The translations under genes and the position numbers were made by a program. The notes beneath the pieces were generated by a model that saw only the letters and a list, made by a program, of their open reading frames with translations, made no database searches and was not told the origin of the DNA. Positions 40,415 through 48,890 of a stretch of 64,000 nucleotides of DNA are shown piece after piece. How positions within the stretch are numbered: position 1 is the stretch's first letter; every line of letters begins with the position of its first letter. Source of the DNA: Streptomyces sp. LBL (GTDB lineage Bacteria > Actinomycetota > Actinomycetes > Streptomycetales > Streptomycetaceae); NCBI RefSeq assembly GCF_029893585.1, contig NZ_JARXYX010000038.1:30307-94306 (forward strand), read 5' to 3'.

Positions 40415-40713
40415 CCTTCAGCCAACCCCGGACCGCACGTGGGTTCAGCCCCTGCCCCTGCCCCTGCCCGAGCCCCTGCCCGAGCCTTTCCCGGCCATGG
40501 GACGCCATCCGCTTGCCGCACATGCGGTACCGGGCCGCCGCGCTGTACGAGGGGGAGCCGACGGCCCGGTCGGCCTCTTTCAAGGCGTCTCAGTCAACCG
40601 GCCGGAAACTCTCCGTGACAGCGCGCACACAGCGCGGATTCGAGTAGTCGGATCACACCCCGTGTGAAGGCGGACGCACTACGCTGACCGCACCGAGCCA
40701 CCGGGGGCCTCCC
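40415..40713. other. Gap upstream of XRE-TPR gene
   Basis: These ~300 bp hold no supported gene. The left part contains a CCCCTG/GCCCGAG hexamer-like run (40446-40490). The right part holds a perfect 6-bp inverted repeat at 40653-40667 and the probable promoter. Confidence 0.6.
40653..40667. promoter_or_regulatory. Inverted repeat upstream of XRE-TPR gene
   Basis: TCACAC (40653-40658) and GTGTGA (40662-40667) flank CCC, 46 bp before ATG 40714. It could be an operator, including autoregulation by the XRE protein. Nothing more can be said from sequence. Confidence 0.4.
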
Positions 40714-42054
40714 ATGCAGCCCAACACTCTGCTCGACGCGATCCTGGACGAGGCGGGGATCTCGCACGCGGGTCTCGCCGCCCATGTGAACCAGGCGGGC
40801 CGGGCCCGCGGGCTCGCCCTCCGCTACGAACACACCGCCGTGGCACGGTGGTTGAAGGGACAGCGGCCCCGGGGCCAGGTGCCCGACGTGATCTGCGAGG
40901 TGCTCGCCGCCCGGCTGCACCGCCCCGTCACCCTCGACGACATCGGACTCGGCGTCCCCGGAGAACCCTCCGCCCCTCACGGCACCTCGCTGTCCGGCTT
41001 CGTCGAGCGGGCCACCGCCCTGTGGCGCTCCGACGAACAGCAGCGCCCGCACATCCTCGGTGCGCCGGCGGTCACCGGCACGCCCGCCGTCATGCCGGTG
41101 TGGGAGTGGGAGAACCCGCCCGAGGACGTCGACGTCTCGCGCGGCGGCCGGCACCGGGTCACCTCGGCCGACATCGAGATGCTGCGCGCGGCCCGCGCCC
41201 ACTACGAGCAGATGTACCGCAAGGCCGGCGGCATGGCGACCCGCAGCCGGATCGTCGGCTTCCTCAACGCCGAGGCCGCTCCACTGCTGCGCGGCAGCTA
41301 CACCGACGAGACGGGTCGTCAACTGCACCGGGCCACCGGCGGGTTGGTCGCGGTCGCCGGTATCTGCGCCTACGACTCCGACGCGCACGGACTCGCCCAG
41401 CGCTACTTCCACCAGGCGCTCAGGCTGGCGAAGGCCAGCGGGGACCGGGGACTCGGCGCCTATGTGATCGCGCTGCTGGTCAACCAGTCGCTGTTCATGC
41501 GGGAGTACCGGCAGGCCGTCGCCTTCGCGGAGGCGGCGCTGCGGGCCGCCGGCAAGCACATCACCCCCGCGCTCGCCTCCGACCTGTACGCGATGCAGGC
41601 GAAGGCGTACGCCCACCTCGGCGACGGCAGCGGCGCGTTGTCCTGCATCCGGCGGGCCGAGCTGGCCACCGAACGCATCCGGCGCGGTTACGAGCCCGAC
41701 GAGACGGGCTATGTCCAGCCGGGACTGGTCAACGTCCAGGTGGCGGAGGCGCTGCTCAGCCTCGGCGAGCTGGCGGCGGCGCGGGAACACGCGATGGCCG
41801 CCGTCGACAACCCCGCCCACGACAGGGGCCGGGTGCACCGGCTGGCCATGCTCAGCACGATCGAACTGCGCCAGGGCAACGCCGACAAGGCCGTGGTCAC
41901 CGCGGTGCAGATGGCCGAACAGGCGCGGGGGATGGAGTCCCAGCGGCTGCGCGACAGACTCAGAGCGGTGCGCGAACGCCTGGTGCGCAGCGGCTGCGCG
42001 GGCACGTCCGAGGCAGCCGAACTCATCGACGGGGCCCTGCGCGTACCGTTGTAG
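40714..42054 (+). CDS. XRE-type regulator with TPR-like C-terminal domain
   Basis: This 446-residue protein has an N-terminal helix-turn-helix-like region (ILDEAGISHAGLAAHVNQAG, HTAVARWLKGQRPRGQVPDV) and a long helical C-terminus with TPR-like repeats (YFHQALRLAKASGDRGLGAY, LYAMQAKAYAHLGDGSGALS, LLSLGELAAAREHAMAAVDN). This architecture matches the Streptomyces developmental regulator family that includes NsdA-like proteins; the exact orthologue is uncertain. ATG 40714 has a weak GGGGG upstream. The downstream Nudix gene is separated by 75 bp and has its own ribosome site. Confidence 0.85.
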   Translation: MQPNTLLDAILDEAGISHAGLAAHVNQAGRARGLALRYEHTAVARWLKGQRPRGQVPDVICEVLAARLHRPVTLDDIGLGVPGEPSAPHGTSLSGFVERATALWRSDEQQRPHILGAPAVTGTPAVMPVWEWENPPEDVDVSRGGRHRVTSADIEMLRAARAHYEQMYRKAGGMATRSRIVGFLNAEAAPLLRGSYTDETGRQLHRATGGLVAVAGICAYDSDAHGLAQRYFHQALRLAKASGDRGLGAYVIALLVNQSLFMREYRQAVAFAEAALRAAGKHITPALASDLYAMQAKAYAHLGDGSGALSCIRRAELATERIRRGYEPDETGYVQPGLVNVQVAEALLSLGELAAAREHAMAAVDNPAHDRGRVHRLAMLSTIELRQGNADKAVVTAVQMAEQARGMESQRLRDRLRAVRERLVRSGCAGTSEAAELIDGALRVPL

Positions 42055-42129
42055 ACGGGCACCCACGCGCCGACAGTCCACAATTCCTGCTGCCATATTG
42101 CCACTTACCCGATGGAAGGTGGCAGAACA

Positions 42130-42675
42130 GTGCAGTGGACGAAACAGAACGAACAAACTGTGTATGAAAACCGCTGGTTCACCGTCAACCTGGCAGATGT
42201 GGAACTGCCGAACGGCCGGCACCTGGACCACTTCCTGATACGGCTGAGGCCCGTCGCCGTGGCCACAGTGGTGAACGAGGCCAACGAGGTCCTCCTCCTG
42301 TGGCGCCACCGCTTCATCACCGACAGCTGGGGATGGGAACTCGCGGCGGGCGTCGTCGAGGACGGCGAGGACATCGCCTGCGCGGCCGCCAGGGAACTCG
42401 AGGAGGAGACCGGCTGGCGGCCGGGACCTCTGCACCACCTGATGAGTGTGGAGCCGTCCAACGGCCTCACCGACGCCCGGCACCACATCTACTGGTCGGG
42501 CGAGGGTGACTACGTCGGGCACCCCGTGGACGACTTCGAGTCGGACCGCCGGGAATGGGTCCCCCTCAAGCTCGTTCCCGACATGGTCGCCCGCGGGGAG
42601 GTCCCGGCCGCCAACATGGCGGCCGCGTTACTCCTGCTGCATCATCTCCGGCTCGGTCAGGACGCCATGCCCTGA
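42130..42675 (+). CDS. Nudix hydrolase
   Basis: This 181-residue Nudix protein contains the full box GVVEDGEDIACAAARELEEE followed by TGW. I select GTG 42130 (AAGGTGG 7 nt upstream; product MQWTKQNEQTVYENRWFTVN) over the in-frame ATG 42112, which lies inside that ribosome site. The N-terminal pattern resembles ADP-ribose pyrophosphatases that also strip nucleotide sugars. It lies downstream of an XRE-TPR gene in the same orientation. Confidence 0.92.
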   Translation: MQWTKQNEQTVYENRWFTVNLADVELPNGRHLDHFLIRLRPVAVATVVNEANEVLLLWRHRFITDSWGWELAAGVVEDGEDIACAAARELEEETGWRPGPLHHLMSVEPSNGLTDARHHIYWSGEGDYVGHPVDDFESDRREWVPLKLVPDMVARGEVPAANMAAALLLLHHLRLGQDAMP

Positions 42676-42699
42676 ACCGACCGGCACGTGTCCTGGGTG

Positions 42700-42957
42700 T
42701 CAGCGGCCGAGAGCCTGCCAGATCGTCACGACGAGCGCGCCCACGGTGGCGAGAACCGCGACCGCGGGCAACGGCCAGCGGGCGTGCTCCAGTGCGACGA
42801 CCCGTGCGCTCAGGTCGTCGACTTCCTTGTCGGTCTCCTCGGTCCGGTGACTCAGCAGAGCCAGTCCTCCCTCGACGCGCGCGTAGGCGACGTCGAGGCG
42901 TCGGCGTAACTCTGCGAGTTCGCCAGGGACCACGGGATGATCGGGATCGATGGTCAC
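42700..42957 (-). CDS. Small membrane protein with coiled-coil
   Basis: The 85-residue product MTIDPDHPVVPGELAELRRR has a heptad-rich segment (ELRRRLDVAYARVEGGLALL, TDKEVDDLSARVVALEHARW) and one C-terminal membrane helix (LPAVAVLATVGALVVTIWQA). This resembles holin-like or phage-tail accessory small proteins, but no phage genes are nearby. AAAGGAAC lies upstream of ATG 42957. Function unknown. It converges on the Nudix gene with a 24-bp gap. Confidence 0.75.
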   Translation of the reverse strand: MTIDPDHPVVPGELAELRRRLDVAYARVEGGLALLSHRTEETDKEVDDLSARVVALEHARWPLPAVAVLATVGALVVTIWQALGR

Positions 42958-43255
42958 AAGTCCGTTCCTTTCCGGTAGTCGTCACATCCCTTGCATGCGC
43001 ATGAAGAGTCAACTCGCCTGCCGGGTACGTGGGGAGAGTGTGCGAGGGGCATATGCGGGCCCGGCGCGCACACGGTGTGTGAACGCCGCGGGCCCGGCAC
43101 TCCGAAGAGATTCTCCGAAGAGTGCCGGGCCCGCGGGCGTCGCACTGTGTCATCAGCACCCTGGCACGGGCACTGTGCACTCGGCCGTGGGTGTCTCGAC
43201 CGTGGGTGTCTCAGGCGCAGGTCTCTCAGCCGTGGGTGTGTCAGCCGTGGGTGTG
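42958..43255. other. Gap with strong terminator and 15-bp repeat
   Basis: No gene is supported here. From right to left it contains the 15-bp tandem repeat that overlaps the end of the dehydrogenase gene, the strong terminator 43083-43140, and the probable promoter of the small membrane protein. Confidence 0.65.
43083..43140 (-). terminator. Terminator of the 3-hydroxyacyl-CoA dehydrogenase gene
   Basis: Arms 43083-43102 and 43120-43140 pair over 20 bp with a single bulged C; the core CGCGGGCCCGGCACTC is perfect. The loop contains a TCCGAAGAG direct repeat. The hairpin lies ~115 bp beyond the stop of the leftward dehydrogenase gene. Confidence 0.85.
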
Positions 43256-43270
43256 TCAGCCGTACGTGTA
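43181..43270. repeat. 15-bp tandem repeat overlapping a gene end
   Basis: Six units related to TCAGCCGTGGGTGTG run without gaps from 43181 to 43270. The rightmost unit (43256-43270) is the last four codons and stop of the dehydrogenase; the next two copies leftward repeat it with its stop triplet in the same frame. Confidence 0.93.
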
Positions 43271-44116
43271 GAAGCCCGACCCCGACTTCCGGCCCAGCCG
43301 GCCCGCGTCCACCATGCGCTGGAGCAGCGGGGGAGCGGCGTACAGCGGCTCCTTGTACTCCTCGTACATCGAGTACGCGACCGACGCGACCGTGTCCAGG
43401 CCGATCAGGTCGGACAGCTTCAGCGGGCCCATCGGATGGGCGCAGCCCAGCTCCATGCCGTTGTCGATGTCCTCGCGGCTGGCGATGCCCGACTCGAACA
43501 TCCGGATGGCGGACAGGAGATACGGGATCAGCAGCGCGTTCACCACGAAGCCCGAGCGGTCCTGGGCCCGGATCGCGTGCTTGCCGAGCACCTTCTCGGC
43601 GAAGACCTGGGCGCGGCTGAGGGTGCCCTCGGAGGTGGTGAGCGCCGGGATCAGCTCGACCAGCTGCTGCACGGGGGCCGGGTTGAAGAAGTGGATGCCG
43701 ATGACGTGGTCGGGCCGTGCGGTGGCGACCGCCAGCCGCACCAGCGGGATCGAGGAGGTGTTGGAGGCCAGGATGGCGTCCGGCCGGGTCACGACCTGGT
43801 CGAGCACCCGGAAGATCTCGGTCTTGACCTGCTCGTTCTCGACGACCGCCTCGATCACCAGGTCACGGTCGGCGAACTCGCCGAGGTCGGTGGTGAAGCC
43901 GAGGCGGGCCTGCGTCGCGTCGAGCTCCTCCTCGGTGATCTTGCCGCGCTCCGCCGCCTTGGCCAGGGAGTTGAACAGCCGGGTCCGGCCGATCTCCAGG
44001 GCCTCGCCGGTGGTCTCGGCGACCTTCACGTCCAGGCCGGCGCGGGCGCACACCTCGGCGATGCCCGCTCCCATCTGGCCGCAGCCGACCACTCCGACGC
44101 GTTCGATGTCGGTCAC
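43256..44116 (-). CDS. 3-hydroxybutyryl-CoA dehydrogenase
   Basis: This 286-residue protein has an N-terminal Rossmann domain (VGVVGCGQMGAGIAEVCARA), VIEAVVENEQVKTEIF, and the catalytic region LASNTSSIPL and VIGIHFFNPAPVQQLVELIP (His). The C-terminal domain has DRSGFVVNALLIPYLLSAIR and GCAHPMGPLKLSDLIGLDTV. It is the FadB2/Hbd type and oxidises or forms 3-hydroxybutyryl-CoA. The start is GTG 44116 with AAAGGGA upstream; residues before it in the long ORF are antisense-like. The C-terminal codons form part of a 15-bp tandem array. Confidence 0.93.
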   Translation of the reverse strand: MTDIERVGVVGCGQMGAGIAEVCARAGLDVKVAETTGEALEIGRTRLFNSLAKAAERGKITEEELDATQARLGFTTDLGEFADRDLVIEAVVENEQVKTEIFRVLDQVVTRPDAILASNTSSIPLVRLAVATARPDHVIGIHFFNPAPVQQLVELIPALTTSEGTLSRAQVFAEKVLGKHAIRAQDRSGFVVNALLIPYLLSAIRMFESGIASREDIDNGMELGCAHPMGPLKLSDLIGLDTVASVAYSMYEEYKEPLYAAPPLLQRMVDAGRLGRKSGSGFYTYG

Positions 44117-44274
44117 ATCGTCCCTTTCGCTGATGTACGGCTGTGGCAGGTCCGCCCTTGGTCCGGTGCCTGCTCCGTTCGTGCACGTTACTCCCAAGTA
44201 TCAATGATCGATCGCCGGGGTTCGGGCATCCTGGGGGCGCGGAAACGGTCCGTGACCGGGTGGATCCAGGGTGT

Positions 44275-45510
44275 ATGGGGGTTGTACGGATGGGGAGACT
44301 GTCACGTCGGGCGTTCACGCTGGCCGCGCTGTCGACGCTCACGTCGGCATCGGGGGCGACGGCCGCGCCGCAGCGGCGGGTGACCACCGAGATGCGGGGG
44401 GTCTGGCTGGCGACGGTGAGCAACCGCGACTGGCCCTCACGGCCGGGGCTGTCGGCGGACCGGCAGCGCGCCGAGCTCCTCGCACATCTGGACACGGCCG
44501 CCCGGGCCCGCCTCAACAGCGTGGTGTTCCAGGTGCGTCCGACGGCCGACGCGCTGTGGCCCTCGCCCCACGAACCCTGGTCGCAGTACCTCACCGGAAC
44601 CCAGGGCCAGAATCCCGGCTGGGACCCGCTCGGCACGGCGGTCGAGGAGGCGCACGCGCGGGGCCTGGAACTCCACGCCTGGTTCAACCCGTACCGCGTC
44701 GCCAACCACACGGACGTCACCAGGCTGATCGCCTCCCATCCCGCCCGCAAGCACCCGGAGTGGGTGGTGCCGTACGGCGGGAAGCTCTACTACAACCCGG
44801 GGTTGCCCGAGGTCCGCGCCTTCGTGCAGGACGCGATGCTGGACGCGGTGAAGAGGTACCCGGTGGACGCGGTGCACTTTGACGACTACTTCTACCCGTA
44901 CCCGGTGGCGGGCCAGACCTTCGACGACGACGCGGCCTACGACCGTCACGGCGGCGCTTTCCCCCACCGGGCCGCGTGGCGGCGCGACAACATCGACAAG
45001 CTGGTACGGGAGACGGCGGCCCGCATCAAGCGGATCCGCCCCGCCACCCGCTTCGGCATCAGCCCCTTCGGGGTATGGCGCAACGCCGCCACCGACCCGC
45101 TCGGCTCTCAGACGCAAGCGGGTGTGCAGACGTACGACGATCTGCACGCGGACACCCGCAGGTGGGTCCGTGAGGGCTGGATCGACTACATCGTCCCGCA
45201 GCTGTACTGGAACATCGGCTTCGCCGCCGCCGACTATGCCGAACTGCTGCGCTGGTGGGCCGATGTCGCGAAGGGCAGCAGGACGAAGCTGTACCTGGGG
45301 GAGGCGCTCTACAAGGCCGGCGATCCGGCGCAGCCCGCAGCCTGGCAGGACCCGGCCGAGCTGTCCCGCCATCTGACCCTCGCCCGGGATCACCCGCAGG
45401 CGCGCGGGCACGTCTTCTTCGCGGCCAAGGAGGTCGCGGCGGACCGGATCGGGGCGATGGCGCGGGTGGTCGCCGACCACTACACGAAGCCGGCGAAACC
45501 CCCGCGCTGA
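44275..45510 (+). CDS. Secreted family-10-like glycosidase (GHL10/DUF187)
   Basis: This 411-residue exported protein has a twin-arginine-like signal (MGRLSRRAFTLAALSTLTSA) followed by the GHL10 core: EMRGVWLATVSNRDWPS, LNSVVFQVRPTADALWPSPH, ELHAWFNPYRVAN, DAVHFDDYFYPYPV and FGISPFGVWRN. Family members bind and probably cleave cell-wall or other polysaccharides. ATG 44275 is used; ATG 44290 is equally possible and would begin directly at the Tat motif. It diverges from the dehydrogenase gene. Confidence 0.9.
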   Translation: MGVVRMGRLSRRAFTLAALSTLTSASGATAAPQRRVTTEMRGVWLATVSNRDWPSRPGLSADRQRAELLAHLDTAARARLNSVVFQVRPTADALWPSPHEPWSQYLTGTQGQNPGWDPLGTAVEEAHARGLELHAWFNPYRVANHTDVTRLIASHPARKHPEWVVPYGGKLYYNPGLPEVRAFVQDAMLDAVKRYPVDAVHFDDYFYPYPVAGQTFDDDAAYDRHGGAFPHRAAWRRDNIDKLVRETAARIKRIRPATRFGISPFGVWRNAATDPLGSQTQAGVQTYDDLHADTRRWVREGWIDYIVPQLYWNIGFAAADYAELLRWWADVAKGSRTKLYLGEALYKAGDPAQPAAWQDPAELSRHLTLARDHPQARGHVFFAAKEVAADRIGAMARVVADHYTKPAKPPR

Positions 45511-45511
45511 G

Positions 45512-45706
45512 TCACCGGCGGGTTTCCCGGTGCCGGATCTGGGTGTCGGGGCCGGGCGAGCACACGCCCTCGTGCCCGTCCTCGAAGCGGACGCGGTACG
45601 GGGGGTTGCCCTTTTGGCCCATCACTTCGACGATCTCGCCGATCTTGTCCTGCTGTCCGACCACTCTGCCATGCTGGACAAGCTGGTCGCCCACGGTTGC
45701 ACGCAT
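45512..45706 (-). CDS. DUF1918 protein
   Basis: This 64-residue protein matches DUF1918: MRATVGDQLVQHGRVVGQQD, then GEIVEVMGQKGNPPYRVRFE with DGHEGVCSPGPDTQI. AGGAGG lies upstream of ATG 45706. Members are short beta-rich proteins of unknown role, frequent in actinobacteria. It ends 2 bp from the stop of the convergent glycosidase, so the two transcripts must overlap at their ends. Confidence 0.92.
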   Translation of the reverse strand: MRATVGDQLVQHGRVVGQQDKIGEIVEVMGQKGNPPYRVRFEDGHEGVCSPGPDTQIRHRETRR

Positions 45707-45796
45707 CTGTCGGGCCTCCTCACCAGGTACGGGAGCAGCGGTTCGTGGCCAGTTTACGGCGCCGGGGCCCGGTGGGAACCGCCGTGTGCACGCCGC

Positions 45797-46720
45797 TCAG
45801 CCTCGGGTCCGCTGGGTGACGGCGATGCACACCAGCACCGCCGCGGCCGTCAGGGGGGCGGCCACCGTCAGGTGCTCGCCGAGCAGCAGCACCGACCACA
45901 CCAGTGTGAGCAGGGGTTGGGCCAACTGCAACTGGCTGGCCTTGGGGATGCCGATGGCCGCCATGCCCCGGTACCAGACGACCAGGCCGAGGAACTGCGA
46001 GCCCACCGCCACCCACAGCAGGCCGGCCACGCTGTGCGCGGTCAGGTGGACGGGCTCGTACGCCAGCGCCACCGCGGCGCCGGGCACGGCGAGCGGCAGA
46101 CACAGCACCAGCGCCCAGCCGATGACCTGCCAGCCCGGCATGATCCGGGCCAGCCGGCCGCCTTCGGTGTAGCCGGCCGCGCACACCAGCAGCGCGCCGA
46201 ACAGGTACAGGTCGGCGGTGCTGAGGGCGCCGCCGCTCTGCTGCACGGTGAAGGCGGCCACCGCGGCCGCGCCGGTCAGGGCCGCCGCCCAGAAGGCGCG
46301 GGAGGGGCGGGTGCCGACGCGCAGGGCGGACAGCAGCGCGGTGGTCAGCGGGAGCAGGCCGACCACGACGGCCGCGTGGGCGGTGGTCGAGGTCCGCAGG
46401 GCGAGGGTGGTCAGCAGCGGGAACCCGGCCACGACGCCGGCGGCGACGACCGCGAGACCCGGCCAGTGCCGTCGGTCGGGCGGCGGGACGCGCAGCGCCA
46501 GCAGGCAGCCGCCCGCGATCAGCGCGGCGAGCACGCAGCGTACGGCGACGAGGGACCAGGGCCCGAAGCCCTCCAGACCCCAGGCGGTGGCCGGGAAGGT
46601 GAGGGAGAAGGCGACGACGCCGAGGGCGGCCAGGAGCGTGCCGGAGGCCGTGGGCCTCGCGGCCGGGGTGGTGGTGACCGCTATCCGGGTCGGTCCGATA
46701 GCGCTACTCTGTGCTCTCAT
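45797..46720 (-). CDS. EamA/DMT-family transporter
   Basis: This 307-residue protein has ten hydrophobic helices in two EamA repeats (GTLLAALGVVAFSLTFPATA to FTVQQSGGALSTADLYLFG to QLAQPLLTLVWSVLLLGEHL). EamA proteins export amino acids or other metabolites. The start ATG (46718-46720) overlaps by two bases the start of the divergent MocR gene, and a -10-like TACGCT on the minus strand (46726-46731) is placed for a leaderless message. MocR regulators commonly control an adjacent transporter, so this is its likely target. Confidence 0.92.
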   Translation of the reverse strand: MRAQSSAIGPTRIAVTTTPAARPTASGTLLAALGVVAFSLTFPATAWGLEGFGPWSLVAVRCVLAALIAGGCLLALRVPPPDRRHWPGLAVVAAGVVAGFPLLTTLALRTSTTAHAAVVVGLLPLTTALLSALRVGTRPSRAFWAAALTGAAAVAAFTVQQSGGALSTADLYLFGALLVCAAGYTEGGRLARIMPGWQVIGWALVLCLPLAVPGAAVALAYEPVHLTAHSVAGLLWVAVGSQFLGLVVWYRGMAAIGIPKASQLQLAQPLLTLVWSVLLLGEHLTVAAPLTAAAVLVCIAVTQRTRG

Positions 46721-46731
46721 GCATGAGCGTA
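46705..46731. promoter_or_regulatory. Overlapping divergent leaderless promoters (EamA/MocR)
   Basis: On + strand TACTCT (46705-46710) precedes ATG 46719 by 8 nt. On - strand TACGCT (46731-46726) precedes ATG 46720 by 5 nt. The two start codons share the tetramer CATG (46718-46721). CTCATGCATGAG (46716-46727) is a perfect 12-bp palindrome over the starts and a likely MocR operator. Confidence 0.65.
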
Positions 46732-48191
46732 GCAGTGTGGGCGAACTGGCGGAACGGCTGCGAAGGGAGCTGGACCGCTACTCTCCAGGTGGAAAGCTCC
46801 CGTCGAGTCGCGCGCTCGTGGAACGGTTCCGGGTGAGCCCGGTGACCGTCTCGCGGGCCCTCGGGCAACTGGCCGCCGAGGGGCTGGTCGTGACGCGGCC
46901 CGGAGCCGGGGCCTTCCGGGCCCGGCCGCGTGCGTCGGCCGCACCGGCCGGGGACACGTCCTGGCAGGAGGTGGCCCTGAGCGCGGACGGCACCGCCGAC
47001 CTCGTACCGCGCTCGGTGGACGCGTCCGGCGTCCTCGTCTCGCTGAGCGCGCCGTCGCCCGGCGTGATCGAGTTCAACGGCGGCTATCTCCATCCCTCGC
47101 TGCAACCGGAGCGGGCGATGTCGGCGGCCCTGGCCCGCGCGGGACGGCGGCCGGGCGCGTGGGGGAGACCACCCATGGAGGGGCTGCCCGAGCTGCGGGA
47201 GTGGTTCGCGCGGAGCATCGGCGGGCCCGGTGGGGGCGTCGGGGCCGCGGAGGTGCTGATCAGCTCGGGCGGCCAGTCCGCGCTGACCACCGCCCTGCGC
47301 GCCCTCGCGCCGCCGGGTGCGCCGGTGCTCGTCGAATCACCCACGTATCCGGGCATGCTGGCGATCGCCCGGGCGGCCGGTCTGCGGCCCGTTCCGGTGC
47401 CGGTGGACGCGGACGGCGTACGGCCGGCCCTGCTCGCGGACGCCTTCCGGGCCACCGCCGCCCGCGTCTTCGTCTGCCAGCCGTTGTTCCAGAACCCGAC
47501 CGGCGCGGTGCTCGCGCCCGAGCGGCGTGGCGAGGTGCTGCGCATCGCGCGCGAGGCGGGCGCGTTCGTCGTCGAGGACGACTTCGTACGGCGGCTCGTG
47601 CACGAGGACGCGGGCGAGCTGCCGCGTCCGCTCGCCGCCGACGACCCCGACGGAGTCGTCGTCCACGTCTCCTCGCTGACCAAGGCGACCTCACCCAGCT
47701 TCCGGGTCAGTGCGCTCGCCGCGCGCGGTCCGGTGCTGGAGCGGCTGCGCGCCATCCAGGTCGTCGACAGCTTCTTCGTCCCCCGGCCGATGCAGGAGGC
47801 GGCGCTCGAACTGGTCGGCTCGCCTGCCTGGCCCCGCCATCTGCGCGCGATCTCGGCCGAGTTGAAGACCCGCCGCGACACCATGACGGCCGCGCTGCGA
47901 CTCGAACTGCCCGAACTGGCCCTGCCCCATGTTCCGTCGGGCGGCTACCACCTGTGGCTCCGGCTGCCCGACGGCACGGGGGGCACCTCCCAGGCTTTCG
48001 GCTCCGGGCAGGAGCCGGCCCTCATGTCCGCCGCCCTCCGGGCGGGCGTCGCGATCACCCCCGGCCGCCCGTACTTCAGCGCCGAATCCTCCGCCGGCCA
48101 CATCCGGCTGAGCTTCGCGGCGGTGGCGGGCGCGGGAGAGATCGTGGAGGGGGTACGACGTCTCCGTACCGCGTGCGACGAGGTGCTCTAG
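46719..48191 (+). CDS. MocR-type GntR/aminotransferase regulator
   Basis: This 490-residue protein has an N-terminal GntR winged HTH (LPSSRALVERFRVSPVTVSR then ALGQLAAEGLVVTRPGAGAF) and a PLP aminotransferase-fold C-terminus (SSGGQSALTTALRALAPPGA, VFVCQPLFQNPTGAVLAPER, VVEDDFVRRLVHED, and the Lys in VSSLTKATSPSFRVS). MocR regulators sense amino-acid-like ligands through PLP. It diverges from the EamA transporter with overlapping start codons and no ribosome site, so a leaderless mRNA is likely. Confidence 0.92.
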   Translation: MHERSSVGELAERLRRELDRYSPGGKLPSSRALVERFRVSPVTVSRALGQLAAEGLVVTRPGAGAFRARPRASAAPAGDTSWQEVALSADGTADLVPRSVDASGVLVSLSAPSPGVIEFNGGYLHPSLQPERAMSAALARAGRRPGAWGRPPMEGLPELREWFARSIGGPGGGVGAAEVLISSGGQSALTTALRALAPPGAPVLVESPTYPGMLAIARAAGLRPVPVPVDADGVRPALLADAFRATAARVFVCQPLFQNPTGAVLAPERRGEVLRIAREAGAFVVEDDFVRRLVHEDAGELPRPLAADDPDGVVVHVSSLTKATSPSFRVSALAARGPVLERLRAIQVVDSFFVPRPMQEAALELVGSPAWPRHLRAISAELKTRRDTMTAALRLELPELALPHVPSGGYHLWLRLPDGTGGTSQAFGSGQEPALMSAALRAGVAITPGRPYFSAESSAGHIRLSFAAVAGAGEIVEGVRRLRTACDEVL

Positions 48192-48261
48192 CCGCCGGAG
48201 ACGGGCGTGCCTGACGTTGATTTCCGGCCACCGGCTCGGGGCAACTCTCAGGTAACACCTC

Positions 48262-48290
48262 TTGACCTGCGCACTTCGGCGCCGCACGAT
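48262..48290 (+). promoter_or_regulatory. Promoter giving a leaderless transcript
   Basis: TTGACC (48262-48267), 17-bp spacer and CACGAT (48285-48290) place the transcription start at or next to ATG 48297, in line with the absence of a ribosome-binding site. Confidence 0.6.
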
Positions 48291-48296
48291 CGCCGC

Positions 48297-48890
48297 ATGC
48301 CACTTCGGGTCACGTTCGTCGCCGCCGCACGCAGTTCCCCGCTGCTGGCGGAACGCTTCGAGGACGACCGTCCGCTGGACCAGGCCGGATGGGACGAGGT
48401 GCAGCGGGTCGCCCACGACCTGATCCCGCTCGCGGCGGCCGAACTGCGCTACTGCTCGCCGACCCCGCGCAGCCGCGTCACCGGGGAGGCCCTCGGCTAT
48501 GCGCCGCTCGTGCAACTCGCCCTGAGGGACTGTGACATGGGGCGCTGGCGCCAACTGACGCTCGGCGAGGCGATGGCGCGTGAGCCGGCGGCCGTGGACG
48601 CCTGGCTCGCCGACCCGCGGGCCGTCCCGCACGGCGGTGAGTCGCTGGCGGCGTTCATCTCCCGGGTCGGCGACTGGCTCGACACCCGGCCCTTCGAGGA
48701 CGGCGGCCGGATCGTCGCCGTGGCCGAGCCCTCAGTCATCCGCGCCGCCCTGGTCCACGTGCTCCGGGCGCCGCCCTCGACCTACTGGAACATCGACGTT
48801 CGGCCCCTGTCGACGACCGCCGTCACCGGCCGGGCCGGGCGCTGGAACCTCCGCTTCGACGGCGTGACCACTCAGTCCTCGCGGGCGTAG
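48297..48890 (+). CDS. Histidine-phosphatase-fold protein with both catalytic histidines replaced
   Basis: This 197-residue protein aligns by eye with the histidine phosphatase (phosphoglycerate mutase) family. YCSPTPRSRVTGEAL corresponds to SxxxRaxqTA, DCDMGRWRQLTLGE to the E/D-G-W block, HGGESLAAFISRVGDWL to GES...R, and IVAVAEPSVIRAALVHVL to VsHg-IR. The usual RHG at the N-terminus is ARSS, and the second catalytic His is Glu in VAEPS. It may be an inactive ligand-binding relative. ATG 48297 lacks a ribosome site. The end overlaps the convergent DUF6314 gene by 19 bp. Confidence 0.8.
   Translation: MPLRVTFVAAARSSPLLAERFEDDRPLDQAGWDEVQRVAHDLIPLAAAELRYCSPTPRSRVTGEALGYAPLVQLALRDCDMGRWRQLTLGEAMAREPAAVDAWLADPRAVPHGGESLAAFISRVGDWLDTRPFEDGGRIVAVAEPSVIRAALVHVLRAPPSTYWNIDVRPLSTTAVTGRAGRWNLRFDGVTTQSSRA

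Noticed and set aside
42700..42957. Holin of a prophage
   Set aside because: The small protein has a coiled-coil and one helix, but no lysin, tail or integrase gene lies nearby, so a phage origin is not supported.
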